64,000 nt of DNA. Origin: Moraxella bovis. Lineage in GTDB: Bacteria; Pseudomonadota; Gammaproteobacteria; Pseudomonadales; Moraxellaceae. The stretch spans positions 1-64,000 of the forward strand of contig NZ_MUXV01000048.1 of the NCBI RefSeq assembly GCF_002014975.1. The letters are read 5' to 3'. Shown here piece by piece: positions 1 to 8,269 of this stretch; position 1 is the stretch's first letter; each line of letters opens with the position of its first letter. The notes below the pieces were generated by a model. That model saw only the letters and a program-made list of their open reading frames with translations, was not told the DNA's origin and made no database searches. The position numbers and the translations under genes were made by a program.

Positions 1-191
1 AAAATGGCTATCCGACCACTTAATCATATAAATTTTTAAGATTTTAACTTAATTTTTAAAATTAAGTGGTCGGATTGTGGCTCGAAGTCAAAATCCTTGT
101 TGATATTGTAATATCAACTGCGAACTTTTCCTTGAAAAACGAGCGATTTCTCCTATTTTTTATTGCAAATACCAATATTCAACACGCCCTA
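1..191 (+). repeat. MITE-like interspersed element, copy A (left end cut by window)
   Basis: The copy contains a hairpin core at 11-74, bounded by 14-base inverted arms (TCCGACCACTTAAT and its complement), followed by a conserved tail that ends CACGCCCTA at 183-191. The same flanks and tail recur at 14817-15079 upstream of secA, and the tail recurs inverted at the window end. No ORF lies inside. It occupies most of the space upstream of dnaN, so it may carry or disturb dnaN promoter signals. Confidence 0.7.
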
Positions 192-217
192 CATTTTTGT
201 AAATATTAAGGATTTTT

Positions 218-1360
218 ATGAAATTAGTCATTGATAAAGCCCTGCTCATCAAAGCCATGACGCTCATCATTGAGGCGGTGGATAATCATCACCAAATGGC
301 GATTTTGGGCAACCTAAAACTCGTGCTAGAACCACAAAGCCTGACGATGACCGCGTCCGATTTGGAGGTGGAGCTGACCAATGTCATCAGTCTGCCCGAG
401 GGGGCGTGCGTGACGGCAGGGGCGGTAACCATTCCTGCGGATAAGTTCTTTGGTATTTGTAAAGCTCTGCCTGATAACATGGTCAGCATTGAAGTGGCGG
501 GCAGTCGCTGTTACATCACCAGTGGTAAGGGTAAATACATGCTCAGCACGCTACCTGCTCAGGATTATCCAAGCATTGGCGAGCCACGCTCAGAAAAGCT
601 GGTTAAAATCGGACGTGACACTCTATTTAATCTCATCAAGCACACCCGCTTTGCCATGGCGACCCAAGACGTACGTCACTACTTGACAGGACTGCTCTTT
701 GAGATTGAGGGTGACAAACTGACCGCAGTGGCAACCGATGGACATCGTTTGGCAGTGGCGTATCAGACCTTGGCGGACAGTCATGATGAAACCAAAGTCA
801 TCATCCCGGGTAAGGCGGTCAGTGGGTTAGAAAAACTCTTGACCGACCTACTAAAAACCGCCGAAGAAAATGGCGACATGGTAACTTTGGGGTTAGATAA
901 TGACTTTTTGACCGTCAGTTTAAACTTTGGCGGGCAGATGATGATATCTTTGACCGCCCGTTTGATTGAGGGTAAATTCCCCGATTACCGCCGTGTCATG
1001 CCAACCAATAACGATAAAATCGCCATTTTTAATAAAGACAGCATGGTCGAGGTTTTGCGTCGGGTGGCGGTGGTAAACACCAAAGACTCCCCTGGCGTGT
1101 TACTGCACTTTGCTAAAAGCGAGACGGTGGATGTCATCTCAACCAACCGTGAGCAAGACGAAGCCAGAGAAGAGGTGGCGGTCAATTACACAGGTGAGCC
1201 GATTGAGATTTCATTTAATGAGTCCTATTTGCGAGCTGTGCTAAATGTGCTAGAGGGTGACATTCGCCTAGAAATGGTACATCCGACCAGTCCGACACGC
1301 ATTTATCAAGTGGGCGATGACCACAATTATCAATATGTTGTCATGCCCATGCGTGTGTGA
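218..1360 (+). CDS. dnaN: DNA polymerase III sliding clamp, beta subunit
   Basis: The product is the ring-shaped processivity clamp that tethers DNA polymerase III to DNA and also serves as a docking platform for mismatch repair, Hda and ligase. The 380-residue length fits the family (about 366-380). The typical three-fold clamp layout is recognisable, including the central ATDGHRLA segment and the C-terminal VMPMRV end that lines the partner-binding pocket. recF starts 10 bases downstream, which is the classic dnaA-dnaN-recF order, so dnaA probably lies just left of the window. The start follows a weak AAGGA-like ribosome site. Nothing in the coding sequence looks damaged. Confidence 0.97.
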   Translation: MKLVIDKALLIKAMTLIIEAVDNHHQMAILGNLKLVLEPQSLTMTASDLEVELTNVISLPEGACVTAGAVTIPADKFFGICKALPDNMVSIEVAGSRCYITSGKGKYMLSTLPAQDYPSIGEPRSEKLVKIGRDTLFNLIKHTRFAMATQDVRHYLTGLLFEIEGDKLTAVATDGHRLAVAYQTLADSHDETKVIIPGKAVSGLEKLLTDLLKTAEENGDMVTLGLDNDFLTVSLNFGGQMMISLTARLIEGKFPDYRRVMPTNNDKIAIFNKDSMVEVLRRVAVVNTKDSPGVLLHFAKSETVDVISTNREQDEAREEVAVNYTGEPIEISFNESYLRAVLNVLEGDIRLEMVHPTSPTRIYQVGDDHNYQYVVMPMRV

Positions 1361-1370
1361 TGGGCAGGGC

Positions 1371-2516
1371 ATGATCACACAGCTTCAAATCACCCACGTA
1401 CGCAACCTAGCTCAGATAAGTCTGACACTCGCTGATTGTAATGTGTTCGTGGGTCGTAATGGCAGTGGCAAAACATCGCTTTTAGAAGCGGTGTTTTTGT
1501 TGTCTCGGGGTAAAACTTTTCGTCATCATGAACCCAAACGTTACATCAGTCATCATCAAAAATCCTGCACGGTGTGGGCGATGACAGAGTCTGACATGTT
1601 AGCAGTGCAAAAAAACTTAGATGAGCGACAGCTGGCAACGACGGTGTTAAAACTCAATGGGCAAACCGTGACAACCCAAAGTCCACTGACTTATGCCTTG
1701 CCAGTGTTGCCCATTGACCCTAGTGGGATGACGGTGTTAGAAGAGGGTAGTCATGCCAGACGGCAGATGTTGGACTGGCTGACGTTTCACGTGAAACAGG
1801 AGTTTTATGGAGAGTGGCTTGCCTATCAGCGACTGCTTAAACAGCGAAATCTATTACTAAAATCGCCCCGTGTGCGTGAGCGAGCGGGCGAAGTGCGGGC
1901 ATGGGACAGTCAACTGGCGTATCATGCAGACAAGCTACACCAATGTCGGCAGGCGGTCTTTGAGCGGTGGCAGGTGTGCTTTGATGAGATGATGGGGCGA
2001 CTACTACCACATTATCAGGGTGATATTTACCTGTCTTATCAAGCAGGCTTTGATGATAAGACAGGACTACTCTCTATATTAGCGTCTCGCTTGGGCTCTG
2101 ACATGGAGCTGGGCTATACCCGCGTGGGGGCTCACCGTGCTGATGTGATGGTGATGTTAAAGCAGTCTGGTGATGGCGGACACATCAAAAGTCAGGCGGT
2201 GGATGTACTCTCTCGGGGCGAGAAAAAACTGCTCATCATCGCCCTAAGACTCTCACAACTACAAGTGATGTGTGCGTATCAGCAGGTACAGCCTGTGGTG
2301 CTTGTTGATGATATTGATGCAGAGCTTGATGTGGGGGCGATGAATGTACTACTAGACACACTACTGTCACTGCCTTGTCAGCTCATGATAACCAGTTTGC
2401 AAGATGAGACGACGGAGATGGTCGCCCAAAAACTATCAGCCCTGCATGAGCCAAGGACCTTTAAAAAGTTTCACGTGAAACAGGGTGATATCACGCCAGA
2501 TGAGTGTTCCACGTGA
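1371..2516 (+). CDS. recF: Recombination and gap-repair ATPase RecF
   Basis: RecF is an SMC-like ATPase that acts with RecO and RecR to load RecA on single-stranded gaps at stalled forks. The 381-residue protein has Walker A GRNGSGKT at residues 28-35, a signature LSRGEKK and Walker B VVLVDDIDAELD. An upstream in-frame start at 1317 exists but would overlap dnaN. The ATG at 1371, with a GGGCAGGGC stretch before it and the standard MITQLQIxxxRN opening, is the better choice. Two parS-like palindromes lie inside the coding sequence and one overlaps the stop codon. gyrB does not follow, unlike in many gammaproteobacteria; the next gene is convergent. Confidence 0.95.
   Translation: MITQLQITHVRNLAQISLTLADCNVFVGRNGSGKTSLLEAVFLLSRGKTFRHHEPKRYISHHQKSCTVWAMTESDMLAVQKNLDERQLATTVLKLNGQTVTTQSPLTYALPVLPIDPSGMTVLEEGSHARRQMLDWLTFHVKQEFYGEWLAYQRLLKQRNLLLKSPRVRERAGEVRAWDSQLAYHADKLHQCRQAVFERWQVCFDEMMGRLLPHYQGDIYLSYQAGFDDKTGLLSILASRLGSDMELGYTRVGAHRADVMVMLKQSGDGGHIKSQAVDVLSRGEKKLLIIALRLSQLQVMCAYQQVQPVVLVDDIDAELDVGAMNVLLDTLLSLPCQLMITSLQDETTEMVAQKLSALHEPRTFKKFHVKQGDITPDECST
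1783..1798. promoter_or_regulatory. parS-like ParB binding site 1 (inside recF)
   Basis: The sequence CGTTTCACGTGAAACA matches the conserved bacterial parS consensus TGTTTCACGTGAAACA with one mismatch. It is one of three such sites within 740 bases next to dnaN, where origin-proximal parS sites are expected. Confidence 0.85.
2467..2482. promoter_or_regulatory. parS-like ParB binding site 2 (3' end of recF)
   Basis: The sequence AGTTTCACGTGAAACA has one mismatch to the parS consensus. It lies 38 bases from site 3 and codes for part of the RecF C-terminus. Confidence 0.85.
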
Positions 2517-2520
2517 AACA
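2505..2520. promoter_or_regulatory. parS site 3, overlapping the recF stop codon
   Basis: The sequence TGTTCCACGTGAAACA equals the classic Bacillus-type parS 16-mer. ParB would nucleate here and, with ParA and SMC, drive origin segregation. The palindrome spans the TGA stop of recF at 2514-2516. Confidence 0.9.
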
Positions 2521-2544
2521 AGAATGTGTAATAAATAAGCGATA

Positions 2545-2575
2545 AAAAGAGCTTGGTGTTCAAGCTCTTTTGTTT
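2545..2575. terminator. Bidirectional terminator between recF and the flavoenzyme gene
   Basis: A perfect 10-bp stem (AAAAGAGCTT and AAGCTCTTTT) with a 7-base loop and flanking A and T runs lies between two convergent genes, so it can stop both transcripts. Confidence 0.85.
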
Positions 2576-2592
2576 TATTAAGGCTTTTCCAC

Positions 2593-4521
2593 TTATGCCT
2601 TAATCTCTTGGACGGCTCGCCACGCTTGGTTTATTGCCCCGTCCGCATAAGGCATCCAGTTGGCATCAGAGTTTGCCATGTGGATATTACCATGAGCTTG
2701 TTTGACGCTATCTAGCGTTTTCTCAGCAATATCATCTTTGTCAAATAAGACGTTGCGTTCATAGCTGTATCCATGCCCCCAGCGGTTGATGGTGATGGCA
2801 AGAATCTTGTCGTCAAGATTCTCTCCTACTACGTCGTACATCTCACGCAGTTGGTCAAGGGCTTGCTTTTCTAGGTCGTGATAACTGGCTCGGTACAGCT
2901 CGGAGCGTCCGATTTTACAAGCTTCACGCACGTCTTTGCCTGTACCATAAGGTACAGCAATGCGTGCCATATGAATAACCATAGGCTCGCTCGGGTCTTT
3001 GGGGTAGTGATAACCGCCCATGCTTACAGGATAATCTATCATGATAAAGCAATAAGGGGCTTTGGGGGCGTAAAACTGCCATGCACCGAGCTTTTTAAAG
3101 GCTTGCCAATCCTTGACCAAGATTTTGGTATAAATCATTGGCACTCGGATGTTTTGTAAGTGGTCATCCTTTTGCGTTTGAGGTAGGTCGTTATCGATAA
3201 ATGGTATCATGCCATGCTGACATGCTAAGATGCAGTGATGAGCGTCCACACGGTGGAGCTTACCGTCTTTTTTGTAGCCTATCATCACGCCTTTTTTGTC
3301 GTCGGTTTCGATGTTTTTGACTTGGACGGCGGTGGCATTTAGGCGGATATTGACAGACTGCTCGGGTGTGTCAAGCTTGGTGTAGTCAAATTTGTCCAAT
3401 ACGATGACTTCCATCTCGCTTTTGCCGTTGGCGTGGTCGGGGTTGGCGACAACTGCGGGTATCATCTTTTTGACCAGTAGGCGAGCGATGGAGGCGTTGC
3501 CATCAGGAAAGTGAAAAATATAAGGTTCGCTCTCGCCATCGTTATCGGCTTCTAGCCCTGATAATTCAAGTCCTGCATAGCCTTCATAAAAGGCATCATA
3601 AGCTGACAGACCATCAATGTTAAATCCCCAGTATTCCAAACAAAGCTCTTCCATATACGCCATCGCTCCTTGGGGGAGTTTGACATGGTCTTTTAAAAAT
3701 TTATCATAACTGATGGATTGTAGATAGTCTTCTCGCTCGCCCAGTGTCATGTCGCCCAAATAGTCTTTGGGAGTGGTGTATAGCTCTATCAAGGCGGTTT
3801 TGTCCGTATCTGATAAAGGAGCTTTGGCAAACAGCTCTGTGGCGTTGTCAGCATTGGGCTCATCGGGCAGTACCACGCTTTGTCCAAAGATGGCTTTGTT
3901 AAAAAACACGCCCTGCTTGTTCATGCCTAGGTTTTTAAAATAATCTTGGTCATAATAGGTGTAGAATTTTTGTACATCAATACCAAGCTCATTAAGCAGT
4001 CCCATGGCTTCATCGCTATAATCGCTTGGGGTATCGATGGATTCACTACCGCCATAACTGAGTCGAAAGATGTCTTTGTCATCAACACTCTCGCTAAACT
4101 CATTGCGTTTGGCATGACCGCCAAAGTCATCATGGTTGTCTAATACTAAGATTTTGGCACTGGGAAACTTTTTTTGGTAAAAATAGGCACTGGCAAGCCC
4201 GCTAATGCCTGCCCCGACCACGACCAAATCTACCGTCTCTGATACGCTTTCGCCTGAGACATCAAACTGTACTTTTTTCCATGCCATCTCATGAGCGACA
4301 TCATAACTGCCTGCATGATTGCCACGCAAGCCTGTCAGTTCGGGTGGATAGTTGGAGCTGGTTTTGGCGGTTGGTGGTAGGGTGTTGCCACTGGTTTTGG
4401 GAGAGTCTGCCTGTGGCGTGGGAGTGTCATCACTGCAAGCGGTTAGTGTGCCTGTGGCAAGGGAGGTGATGAGTAGGGCTGAGCCGTTTAAAAAATCACG
4501 GCGAGTGATACGTTTGTTCAT
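2593..4521 (-). CDS. Tat-exported FAD-dependent oxidoreductase, spermidine-dehydrogenase-like
   Basis: This 642-residue protein starts with a twin-arginine signal (TRRDFL), a hydrophobic stretch and a lipobox-like LTAC with Cys29. It is therefore probably exported folded and perhaps lipid-anchored. A flavin-binding Rossmann motif (VVVGAGISGLA, from residue 101) and an ADP-ribose acidic end (VLDNHDDFGGHAKR) follow. The segment before it (GLRGNHAGSYDVAHE) and the overall length fit the periplasmic spermidine dehydrogenase family, which oxidises spermidine and passes electrons to the respiratory chain. The family is fairly clear but the substrate is inferred. The gene is monocistronic, convergent with recF, and intact. 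Confidence 0.8.
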   Translation of the reverse strand: MNKRITRRDFLNGSALLITSLATGTLTACSDDTPTPQADSPKTSGNTLPPTAKTSSNYPPELTGLRGNHAGSYDVAHEMAWKKVQFDVSGESVSETVDLVVVGAGISGLASAYFYQKKFPSAKILVLDNHDDFGGHAKRNEFSESVDDKDIFRLSYGGSESIDTPSDYSDEAMGLLNELGIDVQKFYTYYDQDYFKNLGMNKQGVFFNKAIFGQSVVLPDEPNADNATELFAKAPLSDTDKTALIELYTTPKDYLGDMTLGEREDYLQSISYDKFLKDHVKLPQGAMAYMEELCLEYWGFNIDGLSAYDAFYEGYAGLELSGLEADNDGESEPYIFHFPDGNASIARLLVKKMIPAVVANPDHANGKSEMEVIVLDKFDYTKLDTPEQSVNIRLNATAVQVKNIETDDKKGVMIGYKKDGKLHRVDAHHCILACQHGMIPFIDNDLPQTQKDDHLQNIRVPMIYTKILVKDWQAFKKLGAWQFYAPKAPYCFIMIDYPVSMGGYHYPKDPSEPMVIHMARIAVPYGTGKDVREACKIGRSELYRASYHDLEKQALDQLREMYDVVGENLDDKILAITINRWGHGYSYERNVLFDKDDIAEKTLDSVKQAHGNIHMANSDANWMPYADGAINQAWRAVQEIKA

Positions 4522-4612
4522 TATTTAAGCAGGTGATAAAAAGATAGATTGTAACGCAAAATTTTTAAAAATCAATGAAAAAGTGATGGGTATAGATAGA
4601 AGTTTTTGAAAA

Positions 4613-4810
4613 CGATAAAGCCCCAACTTGCGTTAGGGCTTATCGTATGGGTTTTGTAGTCCGTCTATCATCCGTGGTTCATGTGTCAGCGGTCATCCGT
4701 GGTGGCGCATCCATGTGCCGTCTTCCTTGCTGATGGGTGTATTATGCCAAAAGTTATCTTGTAAGAAAATATGCAAAAATCGCAAAGTTTTGTAAGTATA
4801 TGCTTACAAA
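4613..4810 (-). other. Mini transcription unit, copy A (palindrome, promoter, mini-ORF, terminator)
   Basis: Read on the minus strand, the unit has a perfect 8-bp palindrome TTTGTAAG-N6-CTTACAAA (4789-4810), then an extended -10-like CATAAT at 4741-4746. An AAGGAAG ribosome site and a mini-ORF follow (4679-4714, MDAPPRMTADT). A 14-bp GC-rich hairpin with a T run (4613-4645) ends the unit. The whole block is repeated, diverged, at 7438-7639 with the same palindrome-to-promoter spacing. Here the ORF seems shortened by a small deletion. The product could be a peptide or a small RNA. The function is unknown. Confidence 0.6.
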
Positions 4811-5001
4811 CGCAAATCATGCCCCAAACCCCTTTATCAATGCTCGCACACCCAATATCAGCAAAATGACAAACGTAATCATGGTGGTACCTTGTGTAAA
4901 ATGGATGAAAATAGACAAATCGGGGCGTGGATTTGTGCCTATCAAACACCCCCAAAACTTGTTATAATAGCACATTTATCATTCTCATACAGTAGGATAT
5001 T

Positions 5002-7362
5002 ATGGATACCCAAGCCACAAGCCCTAATGCCATCAACCACACCGCCATCTACCAAAAACTTGCCACAGACCATGCCGTGCGTGCCGAGCAGGTTCAAGCC
5101 TTTGCCGACTTATTAGACGAAGGGGTGAGCGTGCCATTCATTGCCCGTTATCGTAAGGATAAGACAGGCGGACTTGATGATGATATGCTTCGCACCCTAG
5201 AAAAAGCCCTAACGCACGAGCGGGATTTGGAGGTTCGCCGTAACAAAGTACTTGACCTTTTGACCGCCCAAAACGCCCTCACGGACGAACTTACCCTGCG
5301 TGTCAAAAACGCCATGAGTAAATTGGAGCTTGACGCCATTTATGAACCCTACCGCCCAAAACGCCGTACCTTGTCGGCTAAGGCGACTTTGGCAGGACTT
5401 CGCCCGATTGCTGAGCGGATTTTGGCAGGAGAGAGCTTGGACGCTGCTCTGTCCGACTACACGCCTGTTAGCACGGTAACGGACGAGCAGGGCGAGAGCT
5501 TTGATGTGGATTATAGCACTCGTGAGCTACAACTGGCAGGCGTGCAAGCGATTATTCTTGATGAATGGTCGCTCTATTTGGATTTGTTTGACAAGGTGCG
5601 GACGGGCTTTAACGCCACAGCAAGCATTCATTCAGAGCTTGTGGGTGAAGAAAAACGAGAAGCAGGCGAGAAATTCAAAGACTATTTTGACCATACCGAA
5701 ACCTTTGCCAAGCTCTCCAATCATCGCCTACTTGCCATGCTTCGTGGCAGACAGGCAAACGTGCTTGTCCTATCCGTGCTTGGCGAAGATGAGCCGTTTG
5801 TCAATCAAATCAAAACCGCTTTTGGGGCGAGCGATACGGACGAGCGTGGGCAGTTTTTGAGCGAGACGGCAGACAGATTGTGGAATGCCAAATGGCGACC
5901 ACAGATAGAGCATCGCCTATTGACCGAAAGACGACTGGACGCTGAGACGCACGCCATTGGCGTATTCGCCCAAAACCTAAAACACCTACTCATGACCGCC
6001 CCTGCTGGACGTAAAGTCATTCTAGGCGTGGACCCTGGTATCCGTCATGGTGTAAAAATGGCGGTGATTGACGGCACAGGCGATGTCGTGGCGACCGATA
6101 CCGTGTACCCCTTTACCGACCCCACGACCGACAAGGCAAAGGCGGTGATTGCCAAACTCATTGCTGATTATGGCGTGGAGCTTGTCGCCATTGGCAACGG
6201 CACAGCAAGCCGTGAATCGGACGAGCTTGTGAGGTCGGTCATTAGCGAGAACAGCCTATCTGCCAAAGCGGTGGTGGTGAGTGAGGCGGGGGCGAGCGTG
6301 TATTCGGCAAGTGAGATTGCAAGTTACGAGCTACCCGAGCTTGATGTGTCGGTGCGTGGGGCGGTGTCTATCGCCAGACGATTGCAAGACCCTTTATCCG
6401 AGCTTGTCAAGGTTGAGCCAAAGGCAATCGGCGTGGGGCAATATCAGCACGATGTCAATCAAGCCGAGCTAGAATCTAGCCTTGACAAAGTAACCGAAGA
6501 CTGTGTGAATGCAGTGGGCGTGGACGTGAACACGGCAAGCCCTGCTATTCTTGCCCATATCGCAGGGCTGAACAAAAATGTCGCCCAACAAATCGTGAAC
6601 TACCGCCGTACCAATGGGGTATTCAAAAACCGTGAAGAGCTAAAAGCCGTACCACGCTTGGGCGTAAAGACTTTTGAGCAGTCGGCAGGATTTTTGCGTA
6701 TCAAAGACGGCACTGAGCCACTAGACGCAACAGGCGTACACCCTGAGAGTTATGGACTTGTTTATGAGATTTTGCGTAAGGCGGACAAATCGCTGTCGGA
6801 CGTGCTGGGCAACGAGACCCTTGCCAAATCGCTAAATGACAGCACGGACAATTTTAGCCAGCTTGCCACGGTGCTTGCCGAGCTTGCCAAACCTGCCCAT
6901 GACCCCCGTGGCGAATTTAAAACCGCCAAATTCCGTGATGACGTGAGCGAAATGGGGCACTTGCAAATCGGCATGGAGCTAGAAGGTGTGGTAACGAACG
7001 TAACTGCGTTTGGCTGTTTTGTGGATATTGGCGTACACCAAGACGGGCTTGTGCATATCTCTGAGCTGTCCGACTGTTTTGTGGCTGACCCTGCGGACAT
7101 AGTCAAACCCCAAGACATCGTCAAAGTGCGTGTGCTGTTGGTGGACGAGCCAAGAGGTCGCATTGGACTGTCTATGAAATCGCCTGACAAAAAAGACGTC
7201 TCAAAGTCCGATAAAGCGGATAAAGAATTTAAAGACAAGTCAAATACCAAACCAAACAACAAGCCCAATAATAAGCCAAAACGTGAATTTAACAAACCTA
7301 AAAACGAACCTGCCAAAGTAGGAAGTTTTGGGGCGTTGTTACAGCAGGCGGGGCTTAAATAG
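5002..7362 (+). CDS. tex: Tex family RNA-binding transcription accessory protein
   Basis: Tex is a cytoplasmic nucleic-acid-binding protein related to eukaryotic Spt6, linked to transcription, stress tolerance and toxin expression in several bacteria. The 786 residues show the expected order: helical Tex N-terminal region, YqgF/RNase-H-like fold (GVDPGIRHG from residue 342), tandem helix-hairpin-helix (VNTASPAILAHIAGL, about 510-560), and S1 domain (GMELEGVVTNVTAFGCFVDIG, from 657). After the S1 domain comes a lineage-specific tail rich in Lys and Asn (KPNNKPNNKPKRE), probably an extra RNA-binding arm. The start follows TAGGATATT. The gene stands alone, flanked on both sides by the repeated mini transcription units. 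Confidence 0.95.
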   Translation: MDTQATSPNAINHTAIYQKLATDHAVRAEQVQAFADLLDEGVSVPFIARYRKDKTGGLDDDMLRTLEKALTHERDLEVRRNKVLDLLTAQNALTDELTLRVKNAMSKLELDAIYEPYRPKRRTLSAKATLAGLRPIAERILAGESLDAALSDYTPVSTVTDEQGESFDVDYSTRELQLAGVQAIILDEWSLYLDLFDKVRTGFNATASIHSELVGEEKREAGEKFKDYFDHTETFAKLSNHRLLAMLRGRQANVLVLSVLGEDEPFVNQIKTAFGASDTDERGQFLSETADRLWNAKWRPQIEHRLLTERRLDAETHAIGVFAQNLKHLLMTAPAGRKVILGVDPGIRHGVKMAVIDGTGDVVATDTVYPFTDPTTDKAKAVIAKLIADYGVELVAIGNGTASRESDELVRSVISENSLSAKAVVVSEAGASVYSASEIASYELPELDVSVRGAVSIARRLQDPLSELVKVEPKAIGVGQYQHDVNQAELESSLDKVTEDCVNAVGVDVNTASPAILAHIAGLNKNVAQQIVNYRRTNGVFKNREELKAVPRLGVKTFEQSAGFLRIKDGTEPLDATGVHPESYGLVYEILRKADKSLSDVLGNETLAKSLNDSTDNFSQLATVLAELAKPAHDPRGEFKTAKFRDDVSEMGHLQIGMELEGVVTNVTAFGCFVDIGVHQDGLVHISELSDCFVADPADIVKPQDIVKVRVLLVDEPRGRIGLSMKSPDKKDVSKSDKADKEFKDKSNTKPNNKPNNKPKREFNKPKNEPAKVGSFGALLQQAGLK

Positions 7363-7383
7363 TTTGGGTTAGTCATTAAGAAT

Positions 7384-7405
7384 AAAGGTGGGGTTGCCCA
7401 CCTTT
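7384..7405 (+). terminator. Terminator of tex
   Basis: Hairpin AAAGGTGGG with complement CCCACCTTT and a 4-base loop, followed by GTTTTG, 20 bases after the tex stop. Confidence 0.85.
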
Positions 7406-7437
7406 GTTTTGTCATGTACAAATCTAACAACAAAAAC

Positions 7438-7467
7438 AAAGCCACAAATGGGGGTATTTGTGGCTTT
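7438..7467 (-). terminator. Terminator of the mini unit, copy B
   Basis: Perfect 12-bp stem (AAAGCCACAAAT and complement). On the minus strand it is followed by a T run and lies 3 bases beyond the mini-ORF stop codon. Confidence 0.8.
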
Positions 7468-7469
7468 TG

Positions 7470-7544
7470 TTATGTGGTTTTGCTACTTGCGGTGTTCCAT
7501 GGTTTATCCATAATATCAGCGTTCATCCATGTTGGCTTATCCAT
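7470..7544 (-). CDS. Putative 24-residue peptide of duplicated mini unit, copy B
   Basis: The ORF begins ATG after a good AAGGAG ribosome site seven bases upstream. It encodes a peptide with an internal near-repeat (MDKPTW then MDKPW, joined by MNADI) and a polar tail. It is preceded by a promoter and palindrome (7570-7639) and followed directly by an intrinsic terminator, so it looks like a complete gene. Copy A upstream of tex shares MDxPxxMxAD and then diverges. It lies downstream of nsrR on the same strand. No known family is recognised. An alternative is a structured small RNA in which the ORF is incidental. Confidence 0.5.
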   Translation of the reverse strand: MDKPTWMNADIMDKPWNTASSKTT

Positions 7545-7569
7545 TTGCCATCTCCTTGCTGATGGATGT

Positions 7570-7639
7570 ATTATGCCAAAATGACGACCATAAGAAAATA
7601 CGCAAAAATCGCAAAGTTTTGTCAGCATATGCTTACAAA
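7570..7639 (-). promoter_or_regulatory. Promoter and upstream palindrome of mini unit B
   Basis: The -10-like CATAAT (7570-7575, with a TG extension) is preceded by a near-perfect palindrome TTTGTCAG-N6-CTTACAAA (7618-7639). Its centre is about 65 bases before the likely transcription start, the same spacing as in copy A. That position suits a dimeric activator. The neighbouring NsrR-type regulator is one candidate, but nothing in the sequence proves it. Confidence 0.55.
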
Positions 7640-7642
7640 TAC

Positions 7643-8137
7643 CTATCCCATATTTTTATCCAGAAGTGTCAATAACTCTTTGTCATTGGCCAGCACGTCA
7701 GCAAGGGTGTAGCCATCTAGCACCGCCACAAAGGCAAGCATGGCTTTATAAAACATGCCCTTTAAAAGGCAGGCAGGCGAGATGATACAGCTGTTGGTAT
7801 CATCGCCGATATTGACTAAGCTGATTTTGCCGTCTGTGTTTTTGGAGTTGTCATCTAAGCATTCTAATATGCCAAAATCGCTCTCGGTATGGCGAATGAG
7901 TCGCCCGATGTTAATCTTGCTCGGGTCTTTGGCTAGGCGAATGCCCCCACCTTTGCCACGCACGCTCTCAATGTAGCCCAATTTACCCAGCTGATGAATG
8001 ATTTTGGTGAGATGACTTTTTGAGATGTCGTAGGCTTGGGCGATGTCGTCAATGTTGGCAAGCCCACCATCTTTGGGCGTTACCGCCAGATAAATCAAAG
8101 AACGCAGGGCATAATCGCTATAATTGGTCAGTTTCAT
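7643..8137 (-). CDS. nsrR: Rrf2-family [Fe-S] transcriptional regulator, NsrR-like
   Basis: This 164-residue protein opens MKLTNYSDYALRSLIYLA, has a winged helix (DISKSHLTKIIHQLGKLGYI) and a wing motif RGKGGGIRLA, as in NsrR, the nitric-oxide-sensing repressor. The C-terminal cluster region ends CIISPAC, the usual C-X5-C pair. The first Cys (GILEC) is separated by 23 residues instead of the roughly 4 in E. coli NsrR, an insertion of about 19 residues. A TTG start at 8152 is possible, but the ATG at 8137 with GAAGAA before it fits the family. It probably represses nitric-oxide-detoxification genes elsewhere. Confidence 0.82.
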   Translation of the reverse strand: MKLTNYSDYALRSLIYLAVTPKDGGLANIDDIAQAYDISKSHLTKIIHQLGKLGYIESVRGKGGGIRLAKDPSKINIGRLIRHTESDFGILECLDDNSKNTDGKISLVNIGDDTNSCIISPACLLKGMFYKAMLAFVAVLDGYTLADVLANDKELLTLLDKNMG

Positions 8138-8269
8138 GTTGTTATTCTTCAAGTTAAAAGAATATTATAACAAATTTATGGGGGTTTTACTGTTTTTTGC
8201 TTGTTGCTGTTTGTGTGGGTTATGACGGAAATAATCAATGAAAAATCAATCAAAAGTGACAATAGGCAT

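Noticed and set aside
1317..1370. Longer recF start inside dnaN
   Set aside because: The extra 18 codons overlap dnaN and are not part of the conserved RecF N-terminus.
4737..4967. ORFs on both strands in the spacer before tex
   Set aside because: They cross the palindrome and promoter of the mini unit and have no ribosome site.
6762..7445. A 227-codon ORF antisense to the end of tex
   Set aside because: Its composition is Ser- and Leu-rich shadow translation of the conserved S1 region, with no ribosome site.
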